A DNA stretch of 64,000 nt from Fragum whitleyi. Taxonomy: Eukaryota; Mollusca; Bivalvia; Cardiida; Cardiidae. Shown here piece by piece: positions 12,901-22,714 of the stretch (the stretch's first letter is position 1; every line of letters begins with the position of its first letter). The DNA is taken from positions 20,715,526 to 20,779,525 of the forward strand of contig OX411545.1 of assembly GCA_948146395.1 (NCBI GenBank), read 5' to 3'. The translations under genes were made by a program, and so were the position numbers. Under the pieces are notes generated by a model that ran no database searches, was not told the origin of the DNA, and worked only from the letters and a program-made list of their open reading frames with translations.

Positions 12901-15685
12901 ACAAGGGCAACAGGATTTAGAGCATTTAAGTATGTTTATTAGTGTATTTCATAAGTACAAGTCACCATATAACATGGCATCTAAGGAAGTGGATCTGTAA
13001 TAGTTCTACAATGTAACAAAAGTCATGAACTTTACGTGTTTACTGAGGTTTCCATATGATTTCATTAGGAAACCTCAGTCAACATTGTGAAAAACCACAA
13101 GTTCTGAAATGCTTAAGAACAATTACGGGGGACCCTTCCTTAAAAGACAAAACAAAAAAAAAACATTGGTAGGATATTATCTTTCCTTGAAAACAAATAA
13201 TTCGGTAATTGATTGTACAAAGTAGATCAAGCTTGAACCTACAGACAAATTATTCTTAGCTTCTTACTCACTACAAAACAAAACTAGTAGTTTGACATCC
13301 TAGTAAGGTCATGCTTATATAATATTCAGCCTTTTTGAGGAAAAGGTAACAATTTTCCATGCAGAATTGTTTTCATTTATATTACAGTTGAATCAAACTT
13401 AACTAACTATAAAAGTATTTGATTCTCAGTATTTGATCAGCTTAGCATTATTAGCAAATAGTTGTGTATAAAAGGACAATATTGGCCGATGCTCTTTTAT
13501 TTGATAAATATATTTTCTGAAAGGTCTTGTTTTGAAAATGATGCTTGTTAAAAGATCATGAAGTTTTTATGATCACTAGTTGAATGAAAATTCAAATTTC
13601 CACTTGCCATTTGATTTCAGGAGTTTTTATATTGGCCATTTCTATGCTGGTGCTAAAAAATGGAGAGAAGCTATTGCCCTATATTGTAAAGTTTTAGAAA
13701 CTGCTCAGTCTGCACTGGAATCCTACAAGACTTTAGAAAAAACTCAAGAAACCAAGGTATGATCAATTTATGTTTCTTGTATGCTTTCCAAGATACCTTT
13801 TTGTAGTTGAATTAGCTTTTGTTAATCTGATAGCACACACAAAATATCAAAATACTTACACTCCCATTATCTTGGTAGATTTAATCTGACCTTTGCTTGT
13901 GCAATTGAGTGTCATATCAGTTGGACCAAAGATTGCTAAATAATATTGAGATGTTTGAAAACATGTACACTGTTTTAGATCCTCTTATGCTGAGGGCAAA
14001 TTATTTTGCCTAGAGTGTTTGTCTTTGTGTCCCCCTAAAACTTTAACATCGGCCCTGCTTTTTGATTTGTTTGTAGTAGAGCCTTCATATTTCACATGTG
14101 CATTGCTTGTGACAAGAGCCTGTTGATGGTACCAACTTCAAGGTCTTCAGTCAAGGTCATTTTTTTCATGGTCAGATGTGTTGAAATTTTAACTTGACAT
14201 TGAATTTTTTGTGTGGTTGATTACAGAATTGAATTAAGGTTTGCTGTTGATTACCAAATTGATGTTAGGTTTGCAGTTGAATTATGAATTTTATCTTAAT
14301 ACTGTTTCCGAAAAATGGCATTGGTTGGAGCAATTATGTTTCACAAACACATCTTATTATGTATATATCTTTTGATTATCAATGGAGTATTCTTGATACC
14401 TTCATGCTGTACACTAACCACCTTATTCTTGAATCTTTTTATAGGAAGAGATCGAGGGTTTAAAGTCTCTGATGAAAGAAGCGGACAGTTTAAAGTATTC
14501 CTGCAATGCCTCCAGTATATTAGACACTGATAGTTTAACTGACCACATGGCTGAATTAACAGTCTCAAATAATAAGGTAAGGTATCTTGTATCTAGAAGA
14601 AAGTCATCCTACTCCAATCAGCCTGCCTAAACTTTTCCTGCAAGCTAAACATTTTCGTTTTACTTCACCTTTTAAGTAACAAAGCTTATATTTTGCTAAA
14701 GGGTTCCAATTATCAATTCATGTTTTGAATGTCTTGGTGAATTTGTATCTGACTTCTGAAAAATTACAGTTTGGGGGTTGTAGTGACCAATGAACACATT
14801 TTATTGCCCCCGCATCGAAAGATTAGGGATATATTGTTTTACCGTTGTCTGTCAGTCTGTCCTTCCATCTGTCTGTCAGTCTGTCTGCAAAACTTACCCA
14901 AAAAATTTAGTCAAGGTCAAATGACAAGTCCAAAGCCATCTGTCAAGGTCAAATAACTCAAAAACTTTACATTGTCAATAATTTCAAGCCTATTCAAGAT
15001 ACAAGCCTCATATTTGGCATGATGATAGATCTCAATTATGTGCATCTGCTTATACTAAGGTCAAGGTCATATGACAATTTCAAGGACATCTGTCAAGGTT
15101 AACATGGTACAAGCCTAATATTTTGCATGATGATAGATCTCAATAATTTGCATCTGTAGATACCAATGTCAAGGCCATATGACAAGGTCTACTATCAAGG
15201 TCAAACTTCTTAAAAACTTAATGTTAAAACTTAATATGTTCAGTTCTTCCAAGCCTATTTTAGATACCTTCCCATTATTTGCATGATAAAAGATCTCAGT
15301 GATGTGCATCCATAGGTATCAAGGTCAATATCATGTTACAAGGTCAAGGTCATTTTGAAAAAAAAAATGGTTGCTGGGGCATTTTTGTTTCACAAACACA
15401 TCTTGTTTTATTAACCTTTACAATTCACTAACATGTATACCTCAACATTTTTTTCAGCCATTATTGGACAGATTAGAGCAATATTCAGAAGACGCCTCCC
15501 TGACCACCAAGAAGGCCAAGCTAGTACCATTCCCACCAGATTTTAAACCTATACCTTGTAGACCACTGTTCTTTGATTTAGCCTTGAACCATGTCGAAAT
15601 GCCATCTTTAGAGAACAAAATGGAACAGAAGAAAGCAGGAGGCATCACTGGGATGGTTAAGGGCTGGTTTTGGGGTAGTAAATAA
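856..15685 (+). CDS. SRP68: Signal recognition particle subunit SRP68 (5'-partial gene, 10 exons)
   Basis: SRP68 binds 7S SRP RNA and pairs with SRP72; together they support the elongation arrest and ER-targeting functions of the signal recognition particle in the cytosol. Ten exons with GT-AG borders join in frame into about 544 residues ending at TAA 15683-15685. Recognisable SRP68 blocks, in order, are YCSRRIRRLRKSLNF (RNA-binding N-terminal region), AERAWAYAMQLKSEANTEPR, NIRYCAYNIGD, WQGRTVPVK, YLHSYLTYIK, PQDLVRLYDIIIQ, and the C-terminal PIPCRPLFFDLALNHV typical of the SRP72-binding end. Human SRP68 is 627 aa; about 85-90 N-terminal residues are missing, and no matching exon lies in 1-855, so the start is outside the window. 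Introns are loaded with transposable elements. It converges on RPL34. Splice sites were chosen by reading-frame continuity and family similarity; no transcript evidence was used. Confidence 0.96.
1342..1465. repeat. Palindromic MITE-like repeat
   Basis: Inverted arms (AGGATAACAAGACAATGCA versus a diverged reverse complement near ATTTTTGTCATCCT) surround a CCAAGTGCACATGCATGCAA centre. Same family as 690-790. Confidence 0.6.
1780..1905. repeat. Interspersed repeat (CCTGTGCATCTGCACAG family)
   Basis: A segment with GAGCCTGTGCGTGAGATTTCC, GCACAAAGCAAAGACTCT and CAGCCTGTGCATCTGCACAG. Close relatives lie at 11555-11690 and 30690-30800. It carries no protein signal and is probably a short nonautonomous transposon. 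Confidence 0.65.
2098..2156. repeat. Short near-perfect palindrome
   Basis: CTCATTTGAATTGTCTTG is followed directly by CAAGACAATTCAAATGAG, flanked by TGTGGGT/ACCCACA. Related copies with GTACTCATT...AATGAGTAC arms lie near 10063-10120 and 27064-27115. Confidence 0.75.
2274..2469 (+). CDS. SRP68: SRP68 exon
   Basis: Acceptor TTTTTTAAG ends at 2273 and donor CAG|GTAGGG follows 2469. The first base completes an Arg codon, then 65 codons include CAERAWAYAMQLKSEANTEP and RLRKAVVYAEELYSL. These are among the most conserved SRP68 segments. It ends in phase 0. Confidence 0.95.
2921..4975 (+). mobile_element. Pearl/Helentron-like nonautonomous element with 145-bp tandem repeats
   Basis: The element starts with a hairpin (AGCTCACCTGAGCAC, spacer, GTGCTCAAGGTGAGCT), then a GTCC/GTCGTC simple stretch. 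About twelve tandem copies of a 145-bp unit follow (about 3030-4770), and it ends in a GGGCC-GGCCC hairpin plus CTCTTGTT. This layout, with conserved ends and internal satellite-like repeats, matches pearl/HINE elements described in bivalves. Open frames that repeat every 145 bp across it are by-products of the satellite, not genes. It sits inside an SRP68 intron in the sense orientation. Confidence 0.8.
4986..7505. repeat. 2.5-kb long inverted repeat (foldback element)
   Basis: The left end AAAGGACGGGTCTCCATAAG is matched at 7505 by its reverse complement. Homology continues through arms of roughly 1.2 kb each around a short centre near 6205-6270. The arms encode mirror-image 82-residue frames (5330-5578 on -, 6912-7160 on +) that differ at only a few residues; these are by-products of the symmetry. 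Each arm also contains AAGGTCAAAGGTCAAAATAAG sub-repeats. No clear target duplication was seen. It lies in the SRP68 intron, so the pre-mRNA would carry a very long hairpin. Confidence 0.88.
7762..7844 (+). CDS. SRP68: SRP68 exon
   Basis: Acceptor TTGCAG ends at 7761 and donor AA|GTAAGT follows 7844. It encodes AYRHFIKGSLEFECEKWKNA followed by IESYTDV plus two bases of Lys. It corresponds to the human AYLSGMLRFEHQEWKAAIEA segment, a TPR-like helix. Confidence 0.92.
8471..8660 (+). CDS. SRP68: SRP68 exon
   Basis: Acceptor CTTCACAG ends at 8470 and donor GAT|GTAAGT follows 8660. The first base completes Lys, then come AIYENLAKALSDEQQTVYLQ and PNIRYCAYNIGDESAIKDLM, strong SRP68 signatures. Ends in phase 0. 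Confidence 0.95.
8695..8800. repeat. Interspersed repeat (GGAATATTCCTGCTTTGGCAGG family)
   Basis: Contains GCTGAATCTGGAATATTCC, a TGGCAGGAGGTATGGAC core and a partly palindromic CTGCACACATGTG centre. Other copies lie at 15833-15945, 18428-18530, 19045-19150, 38558-38690, 39055-39180 and, inverted, 42728-42805. Confidence 0.7.
9385..9512 (-). repeat. tRNA-derived SINE head (fragment)
   Basis: The reverse strand reads as a tRNA-like head with A-box-like TAGTCTAGAGGTGGAGC and B-box-like GAGTTTGATTCC. No body or tail of the SINE family is evident, so this is a truncated copy, not a functional tRNA. Confidence 0.55.
9727..9966 (+). CDS. SRP68: SRP68 exon
   Basis: Acceptor TATTTCAG ends at 9726 and donor CAA|GTAAAT follows 9966; 80 codons, phase 0 at both ends. 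It contains QTREKQASTLSEVTWQGRTV, matching the human TQTRAKQAATMSEVEWRGRT segment, then a Glu-rich helix. Confidence 0.95.
10063..10122. repeat. Short palindrome in SRP68 intron
   Basis: GTACTCATTAAAATAGTCTC and GAGACGATTCAAATGAGTAC form imperfect inverted arms. Same family as 2098-2156. Confidence 0.65.
10798..10965 (+). mobile_element. SINE body/tail fragment
   Basis: Shares GACCTATGTGGGATAGCAGC, GCTAGGAAAGGATGTGATGG and AGAAATACCAGGAATACATT with the full SINE at 17767. The tRNA head is missing; the end is A/T rich. Confidence 0.7.
11077..11298 (+). CDS. SRP68: SRP68 exon
   Basis: Acceptor TTTTTCAG ends at 11076 and donor CAG|GTATGT follows 11298; 74 codons in phase 0. It encodes KVSNQHYLHSYLTYIKIKKT and ends KPQDLVRLYDIIIQ, both diagnostic of SRP68. 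Confidence 0.95.
11343..11515 (+). mobile_element. SINE body with AATC tail
   Basis: The conserved SINE body (GAGATAGCAGCTGGAGGCTA, GGTGCTCCAGCCGCCATGAT) ends with five copies of CAAT/AATC near 11490-11513. Head-less copy of the family at 17767. Confidence 0.75.
11555..11690. repeat. Interspersed repeat (CCTGTGCATCTGCACAG family)
   Basis: GAGCCTGTGTGTGATATTTCC, GGGCAGCCTGTGCATCC and CACAGTCTGTCCAGG match the repeat at 1780-1905. Confidence 0.6.
12053..12096 (+). pseudogene. Duplicated tail of the preceding SRP68 exon (relic pseudo-exon)
   Basis: CCAGGATTTAATCAGATTGT followed by ATATTATAATTCAG|GTA copies the end of the exon at 11077-11298 (the PQDLVRLYDIIIQ codons). It has a 3-base gap and substitutions, and keeps a GT donor. 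A TTACAG acceptor-like site precedes it. At 44 nt it would shift the frame, and the copied frame meets TAA almost at once. Most likely a decayed local exon duplication; use as a regulated poison exon is possible but unsupported. Confidence 0.7.
12462..12520. repeat. Short palindrome
   Basis: AAAACTTAATAGAATCATCT and AGATGATTCTGGTGAGTTTT are inverted arms. A close copy lies at 43405-43465. Confidence 0.65.
12835..12929 (+). CDS. SRP68: SRP68 exon
   Basis: Acceptor TTTGCAG ends at 12834 and donor AA|GTATGT follows 12929. It encodes NLLEIPNLHGVEENESLQEE, then METRATGFRAF and two bases of Lys. It matches the human NLVELLQLPGLEED segment. Confidence 0.93.
13621..13756 (+). CDS. SRP68: SRP68 exon
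   Basis: Acceptor GATTTCAG ends at 13620 and donor AAG|GTATGA follows 13756. It completes Lys and encodes SFYIGHFYAGAKKWREAIAL then YCKVLETAQSAL, a TPR-like helix pair also present in human SRP68. Confidence 0.94.
14445..14576 (+). CDS. SRP68: SRP68 exon
   Basis: Acceptor TTTTATAG ends at 14444 and donor AAG|GTAAGG follows 14576; 44 codons in phase 0. The product begins EEIEGLKSLMKEADSLKYSC and contains SILDTDS, corresponding to human QAAAILDANDA. Frames reading through the upstream intron here are not real. Confidence 0.9.
14795..15412 (+). mobile_element. Interspersed element, GCCCCC-hairpin/GTGTTTGTGAAACAC family
   Basis: One end carries TTGCCCCCGCATCGAAAGAT and a CTGTCTGT stretch; the other carries TTTGTTTCACAAACACATCT then TGTTTT. 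Between them are ~140-bp units with AAGGTCAAGGTCATATGACA motifs. The same family recurs at 24155-24375, 26526-26800, 41473-41930 and 58428-58718 (reverse), with a partial at 16985-17215. It lies in an SRP68 intron. Confidence 0.7.
15458..15685 (+). CDS. SRP68: SRP68 terminal coding exon
   Basis: Acceptor TTTTTTCAG ends at 15457; TAA stop at 15683-15685. It encodes KLVPFPPDFKPIPCRPLFFD and LALNHVEMPSLENKMEQK, then ends GMVKGWFWGSK. Human SRP68 ends in the same way, with a Gly/aromatic tail after the acidic-basic helix. Confidence 0.96.
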   Translation, partial: PLLDRLEQYSEDASLTTKKAKLVPFPPDFKPIPCRPLFFDLALNHVEMPSLENKMEQKKAGGITGMVKGWFWGSK

Positions 15686-16984
15686 GACTACCAACTGTGT
15701 TAATACCCCTCAAAACTATTTCAGTGGGTGATACAGGAGTAAGCTTGTCTGTCTGTCTAGCTTTTTTATAACCCCCCCCCCCCCACCTACGAAGTTTTCA
15801 TTAAATCAGACTACTCACTGTTTTAACCCTTGTAATGCTGAACCTGGAATATTCCTACTTTGGCAGGAGCTTTAGACCAACATCAGCCTGCACATATGTG
15901 CAGTCTGATGTTAGTCTACACCACCTGTTTCTCACTTTCAAACCAGAATTGTCAATAGATTTAGATTTTCAAATAAATTGACCTACAGTTAGTACTTTCA
16001 GTGCTTTTTGCCCTTTGATTTTGATAAAAAATTTAGCCAAAATTTATTCAGCTTGACAAGGGTTATTACCAAACAAAACTATTTCAGGGGGTGATACAGG
16101 AGCCAGCTTGTCTGTCTGCCTAGCTTTTTTGTGTCTGCTCAAATTCTCAGCAACGAATAGATGCATTTTGTTCAAACTTTACAGGTGTGATTAGTATCAA
16201 GCAGGGATGTTCATATCTCATTTTGGTTGCAGTCCATTTATATTTGACAGAATTACGGCCCTTTGTTCAGAAACGACATTTCATTATGGACAAGCACATT
16301 TAAGGGGTATTCTAGTTATTTTTGGGGTCAACACACAACTATTATTAAGTACCTATACAGATTAAGGCACATACAATAGTTTTGCATTGATCCCTCAATT
16401 TACATTTCAGACATACATTTGGGGAAAAAAAATTGTCAAGAATTAGCAAGGCATCTGTTGGTGCAGTAAATACTAGATCTATGTAATTGGATTTTTGTAT
16501 GGCGAACTGCAGAAGTTTTCAGATTATGTAGGTGTAAAAATTACTAAATGCACAATAACATTTATTCTGATGAAATTGGGTCAGTCAGTTAATGTAACCT
16601 GGGAATTGAAAAGTTAATGTTTTATTTTTAGTGGTAAAAGAAGAAATATGTTTTACCATAATAATTAATTCATATTTATATATGCACCATTTAGTGCTGA
16701 AGAGTTGTATTTAAGAACTAATAACTACAAATGTTTAAAAAAAACCTTGTTTTTCTGTACACAAAATGCAGTACACAAACTGCAAGATATTGCTCCTGCA
16801 GATAAAACCAATCAAATGATATTCAGATAACCCATTACCTGAGAACAAAATTTTACACTGATCCAAATTTGTAGAACTGGCTAAGGACAATTTTAAGATT
16901 ATGAAATGTTAAGAATATTCATTCTTTGTGAAAGAAAGCAGTGAACGATAAAGATGGCTTGTTACGATCAATTTCATCATTAAT
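15686..16984 (+). other. SRP68 3' UTR / downstream region
   Basis: No coding signal. It holds a CTGTCTGTCTAGCTTTTTTATAACC stretch with a poly-C run (about 15771-15784) and a GGAATATTCC-family repeat at 15833-15945. A possible polyadenylation signal AATAAA lies at 15972-15977. The true 3' end cannot be set from sequence alone. Confidence 0.5.
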
Positions 16985-17403
16985 ATGCCCTCTTATCGAT
17001 TTGATCAGGGCATATTGTTTTACCTTTTGCTGTCTGTTTGCAAAACTTAACCATAAAACTAAAATTACCAATTAGTTGAAGCCAATTCAAATTATCATGC
17101 AAATATTTAGCATGATGATCGATCTCAATGATACACATAATATGCAGATACCAAGGTCAATGTCTTGTGACAAGGTCAGATCATCTGTAAAGGTTAAATT
17201 TATAAAAATATTAGTGTGTTCAGAGGTATTTGTGTTTCCTAAGCTGTTTTCTCTAGGAGCATCAAAAGTTGGATTGTGTTGGAATTTGTTAAAAGTCAAG
17301 CTGTATTTTTAATTGCTTTGAATCGAAAGAAGACGAGAAATTAGTGAAAAATTGAAATGTTAATACAGTAAGGAAGACAGAAGGCAAACCAAGGAGGCAG
17401 TGC

Positions 17404-17458
17404 CAAACTATTGTAAGTGCCTATTAATATAAGGACACTTACAATAAGTTTGTGCTAA
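17404..17458. repeat. Short palindrome (TAAGTGCCTAT family)
   Basis: ACTATTGTAAGTGCCTATTA and AAGGACACTTACAATAAGTT form imperfect inverted arms. Similar hairpins occur at 19206-19266, 57405-57475 and 58010-58068. Confidence 0.7.
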
Positions 17459-17683
17459 CCCCTCTTAACTGAATGAATGACCCTGTTCAGATAGACAAGG
17501 GCTGTTGTTGTTTGATATATGAAGAAATATGTTTGTTGAAGATTTGGTTGTGGGAAAAATTAATGAAATTGTAAATAATTAAGGTGCAAGATAGTAAATT
17601 AAAGTCAGACAAAGATTAGACTTTCTGTTATTCCATCAACACACAGTAAAAGAAACATAATTCCATGGCTCAGAGTGAAACAG

Positions 17684-17738
17684 TTGTAACTGCCTATATT
17701 TCTATAGGCAGTTACAACTGTTTCCCGCTGAGCCAATG
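17684..17738. repeat. Short palindrome (CAGTTGTAACTGCC family)
   Basis: GAAACAGTTGTAACTGCCTA and TAGGCAGTTACAACTGTTTC form a perfect ~20-bp inverted repeat around a short loop. A diverged copy lies near 27610-27662. Confidence 0.75.
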
Positions 17739-17766
17739 ATATTGACTTGTTCAAATTGAAAGAGGC

Positions 17767-18060
17767 AGCCACCATAGCGCAGTTGGTTAGGCATAAGACT
17801 TCCAATCTGGAAGTCGTGGGTTCGATCCCCGGTGGCGGCAAATATCCTTTCCAACGTTAGTCTCTCACCAATGGGTAGATATTCGTAAACCTATGTGAGA
17901 TAGCAGTCGGAGGCTAGGAAAGGGTGAAATGGTAGTACAGGTGAAAGAAATACCCGGAATCCATTGTTGGGTGCTCCGACCGCCGCGATATAACTGCGAA
18001 ATTGTTGAAAGCGGCGTAAAACCCATTCGAATTCGAATCAAATTGAAAGAGCTTGCAGAC
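17767..18060 (+). mobile_element. Full-length tRNA-derived SINE
   Basis: The head GCCACCATAGCGCAGTTGG (A box) plus GGGTTCGATCCC (B box) folds like a tRNA. A body follows with CCTATGTGAGATAGCAG, GAGGCTAGGAAAGGGTG, AAATACCCGGAATCCATTG, GTGCTCCGACCGCCGCGA and GGCGTAAAACCC, then a short AATC/GAATTC-rich tail. The internal promoter looks intact. At least nine other copies or fragments share this body in the window, in the style of molluscan SINEs. It is not a functional tRNA gene. Confidence 0.85.
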
Positions 18061-18427
18061 GAATTTACAGGACTCCAGAAATCCCTATGTCTCAAGATCT
18101 GTAGCTTGATTTATAGGGGAGATTTGTTGGACAGAATTTATTTAGAATACGTTAAATTAAATTTTGAGACATGGTTGATCTATCAGTAGGATAGAAGTCA
18201 TGTTTATTTTCTCATTTTTTCCATTAAAGTTTTGCAATATGAATTGCGAAATGTGTCCCTTTTGTACTTTCGTCTTAAAAGAAGCCTTTTATGAAATAGC
18301 TTCTTTTATGAAACAAAATCTAAGGCATTTGCTTGTCATTTTATGTGGTTGCTAATGTGAAGTCTATCTACCAGCAACACTTCATTGCAAGGATGGATTT
18401 TGTCAAAAATATCAATGATTTAAGATT

Positions 18428-18530
18428 AATTGTGCTGAACAAGGAATATTCCTGTATTTGTAGGAGGGACAGACAAAGATTAGCCTGCACATTGTGAAGT
18501 CTGATCTTAGTCTACACCACCTGACTTTAC
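18428..18530. repeat. GGAATATTCC-family interspersed repeat
   Basis: Contains GTGCTGAACAAGGAATATTCC, a TAGGAGGGACAGACAAAG core and CCTGCACATTGTGAAGTCTG. Same family as 8695-8800. Confidence 0.65.
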
Positions 18531-19044
18531 CTTTTAAATCAGATAAGTTTAGGTATTACAATGGTTAAAGTGGTCAATATACTTAGCATGCAGCAAGTGT
18601 GGAAGCAAGTTCTGAAGCTGAATGATTTTTTTGATGCATTTTGTGTTCACTTTTTAAAGAAACTACCGCAAGCACTGAAAGAGGTTTGCCAAATGAATAT
18701 GACTAAGTAAAAAGATTAAATACTATATCCCAAAGACAAACAATGTGCAAAATGGAGAAATTGCTTGTTACAGGCAAGTACTCCTTTTCTCACATTACTG
18801 TCTAGAATTTTGGTCTGGAAAGTCAACAATATGGCTATGAGTATTGGATGCTTGCTAGAAAGTAGATAAGACTACCACTTTAAATTTTACCTTGTTAATA
18901 AATTAACAGTAATAAATGCATTACAAAAAAAATATTGTTCTTCTGTTTTCAACCCCCAATCATTGGACATCCAATTGATTGATCAATTCTAACTGTAGGA
19001 ATTTCTAAACTATAAATGGAGTGTAGTATCAAAGCCATCTGTTT

Positions 19045-19335
19045 AACCCTTGTTATGCTGATCCTGGAATATTCCTGCTCTGGCAGAAAATATAGACTAA
19101 GATCAGCCTGCACATATGTGCTGTCAGATCTTAGTCTAAACCACCTGCTTAAACTTTTCAACTCAGAAAAATTTTAAGATATTTTTCTGAAGGCATATAG
19201 ATGGGTCAGTGCAACACTTGTAAGTGCCTATTAATTTGTAGGCACATACAAAAGTGTTGCACTGACCCCTTGATATAGACATACAATAAGTGCAAACAGT
19301 GCTTTCAGCACTTTCATTTGAATGCAATTTTTTTC
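19045..19335. repeat. GGAATATTCC-family repeat with nested palindrome
   Basis: GGAATATTCCTGCTCTGGCA and CAGCCTGCACATATGTGC belong to the family at 8695. A palindrome (ACTTGTAAGTGCCTATTAAT ... GGCACATACAAAAGT) at 19206-19266 lies within its right half. Confidence 0.6.
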
Positions 19336-19703
19336 GCGGTCTTATTCAATATGACAAGGGTTAATATCTTGGAAATAAACTCAATATGAAACTATGAAGT
19401 GCAATGCCCTGTTTGCTAAATTAGTAATGTGTTTGGTCCTCAAACCTGGAAACTTATTTTAGGACTCCAAGCTTGGCCAACTTTCATGCGCCATTTTACA
19501 ATATTCGGTCATTTTGAAGTAAGTCATTATCTCGCACAAATAGAAGAATAGTAAGTAGTTTGCTGAAGATAAATTAGCAGCTGGAGTCTTGCTTTAAATG
19601 GTATTTAAAAGGTGGGAGAAATGACAAAATTATAGTAGATACACCAGCCACTATAATATACTCTTCAAAAAAATTTCTTTGATACCTATCAGAAATCTAT
19701 TTT

Positions 19704-21052
19704 TAGCTCGCACGGGACGAAAGTCTCGGAAGAGCTATTGTCATACCCTCGGATGTCAGCGTCGGTGTCGGCGTCCGCATTAGGTTAAAGTTTTTTATTT
19801 TTATCAATATTTATCCTAGAGGCTTTATTTTTTACAGAAACACTCATTAGGGCATAGGCTTTCATTTGAGACCAACATCCATGTCAAAATGACCTTAAGA
19901 CTGTGACCTTGACCCTTTCAAAAAAACTTTAACCAAAAACTTTAACCAAAAACTTTAACCAAAAAAACTTTAACCTTGCTTATATTTTCTGTAAGCTTTT
20001 AACTAGAGACATCATTACTTCATATGCACACTCATTAGGTGATAGGCTTACACCATAGACAAAGGTCTTTGACAATTTGACCTTGACCTTGACCCTTTGT
20101 GGACTTAAAAAAACTTTAACCAAAAAACATTTTAACCAAAAACTTTAACCTTGCATATATTTTTTTAATGCTCTAACCTAGGGACATCATAGCTATATAT
20201 ATATACTCACCAGTTGATAGGCTTTCACCAGAGACCAAGGTCCTTCACAATTTGACCTTGACCTTTACCATTTGTGGACTTAGAAAAACTTTAACTGTAA
20301 ACTTTAACCAAAAACTTTAACCTTGCTTATATTTTCTGAATGCTTTAACCTAGGGACATCATTACTTCATAAACATACTCATTAGGTGATAGGCTTTTGT
20401 GAGAGATCAAGGTCCTTGATAATTTGACCTTGACCTTTTATGAACTTAGAAATACTGTAACCAAAATTCTTTTACCAAAAACTTTAACCTTGCTTATATT
20501 TTCTGAATGCTTTAACCTAAGGACATCATTACTTCATATACATAGTCACCAGATGAAAGGCTTTCACCAGAAACCAAGGGCCTTGACAATTTGACCTTGA
20601 CCTTTTAAGGATTGGAAAAACTTAAACTGAGAAACTTTAACCAAAAATTTAACCTTGCTTATACTTTCTAAATGCTTTACTCAGGGACATTATTACTTCA
20701 TACACATACTCACTAGGTGATAGGCTTTTACAGAGACCAAGGTCCTTCACAATTTGACCTTGATCTTGACCTTTTGTGAACTTAGAAAGATTTAAAAGAA
20801 TAACTTCATGTTTGATACAAAGAAATTCCATTGGTAACCTCATCTGCTTGTAGGCTTTCACTTTACCCTAACCTTATACATGCAATTAAAACAAAAAAGT
20901 TTTTATATTTCTAAATTACTACTCAAACAGATATATATTAGATCATGGACTTTAACATTGAAAGAAACCACTTTGAACTTCGGTCAAGCGCTGTTTGTGA
21001 CAAGCAGCTGTTTGGGCGAGCTACGTTATCCGCGGACAACTCTTGTTTCTTA
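19704..21052 (+). mobile_element. Helentron-like element, second family (~170-180 bp internal repeats)
   Basis: It starts TTTTAGCTCGCACGGGACG, runs through a GTCGGTGTCGGCGTCCGC stretch, and ends GTTATCCGCGG then ACAACTCTTGTTT. The middle carries about six ~170-180-bp units with TTAACCTTGCTTATATTTTC and ATCATTACTTCATA motifs. The TAGCT start and CTCTTGTT end match the pearl-like element at 2921, although the bodies are unrelated. Confidence 0.7.
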
Positions 21053-21769
21053 AATATGACAGAAATTTGATGGCTGTTGGTTGATCTATGAACAGTAATT
21101 GTCACTAAAGAAATTCATGAGATTAGCAATACATTACTTCTAGGCGTTTCAGCATATCAACGTCGACCTCAAAATTACGGAAAATCTGCTCAAATAGCAC
21201 GTACACTTTCAGATTCATTTGATAGTCCCGAAAGTTCATTATGTTCTGAATGAAATGCCATTGTTTAATTGCTTTTGGAATTAAACATCTTCCCAGACAT
21301 TTGAAATGAAAAATGGTTAAATGTACGGAAGAACAACATCATAATGCTTTTGGTCGCCATAAGGCAGACTTCATACAACAAGCCGTTGTAACTGATTTAA
21401 TTGTTTCGGGACCAACCATCTTCAACATCTGGCATCACTTTAACTCGACTCACTGCTTTATGTATAGAGCTAGATAAGCCTGACACATAAAAATAACGCC
21501 CGTCAAGCATGGCAAATAACGTAACAATGTTAAGGTTATTTCTCTTTTACGGTACTTTCCAAGACAAAATTAATTTCTTGAGGGCGTAAAATTTTCGTAC
21601 AAAAAATGTGAAACAGATTCTGAGGGGTCAGACTTGCTATAGCAAGACACTTTCTACAAAACAATCTTATTTGATGTAACAATTGTAAACCTTTGACCAA
21701 AGATCGGTAATTCTATAATTCTGCTTAAATTCTGTAAAAAGATGCACAAACTTCACCTTCCTTGATTTA

Positions 21770-21965
21770 TATATACATTCGAAAATATCAACCCATTGGT
21801 GAGAGTCAGTCTGAAAGAATGAGCGCCGCCGTCAGTGCTAGGAAAGATGTGATGGTTGTACTGGTGAGAGAAATACCAGGAATCCGTTCCAAGGTGCTCC
21901 AGCCACTGGGATGTAACTGAAAACTTGAAAGTGGCATTAAACTCCATTCCATCAATCTGTCTTGT
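21770..21965 (+). mobile_element. SINE copy (internally deleted)
   Basis: CAACCCATTGGTGAGAG, GAGCGCCGCCGTCAGTG, GCTAGGAAAGATGTGATGG and AGGTGCTCCAGCCACTGG follow the SINE body, but the tRNA head is fused directly to GCTAGGAAAG. Ends CATTAAACTCCATTCCATC. Confidence 0.65.
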
Positions 21966-22714
21966 CATGTATGCCCGTCAGTCTGGGCCATTATCTGCGT
22001 CAAATTTTCCATTGTAGAATACCGTTTTGGGATTTTAAGCTGGATTGTCATTGCGTGTCAGTCATACGTGCCCCCTTCCCTCAACTTTTTCTTTAAAAGT
22101 CTTATCCCAAACCAATGTGCCGATTTTAACATAACTTACCAGAAATGTTTCTTGGGTGACCCTCTTCCCAAATTGATTAAGAAATAATGATCGACCCCCC
22201 CAAATATAAGCGTGGCAGGATTAGGCTTATTTTTGCTTGAAAGAACCAATTTCACCGAAATGTACCTTGAATGACTCTTTTCTTAAATTAAAGATATTTC
22301 CTGTTGTTCAAAATAATCCGTCCATAGCAGTGTCAGTTAAAATATTTTGAACAACTTTCGAAGAAGGTCACATTCAAGTCAAGTTTCCTAAATAATGGAT
22401 AAATGGTTTGAGAGAAAACTTTTACAGAATTGTTTATCTAGATGCCAGACAACATCATGACAATGGCTTGCTGACAGAAGCTTTCATCCAGTGGAGCTTA
22501 CAAACAAGAGGACCAGAATTGCCCAAAATTTACTCACCTGATTTTAATGGTCCAGAGGATGTCACAAAAGTAACGTTGTGCCAAAGTTGCCATTAAATTT
22601 AGGGAGATGTTTTTCCAAGAATTCAAAGTGAAAGTATGCCCTACCATGCCCATCCTTAGGGACCAATCAAAATGTTGCAAAGAATTTTTGAAAAGAGGTC
22701 AAAGTCTGTCAATT

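Noticed and set aside
17767..17840. tRNA gene with A and B boxes
   Set aside because: It is the head of a SINE whose body and AATC-type tail follow directly, and many copies share that body.
22408..22596. 62-residue frame on + (MRENFYRIVYLDARQHHDNG start)
   Set aside because: No recognised family, no splice or codon evidence, and it lies among transposon fragments between two genes.
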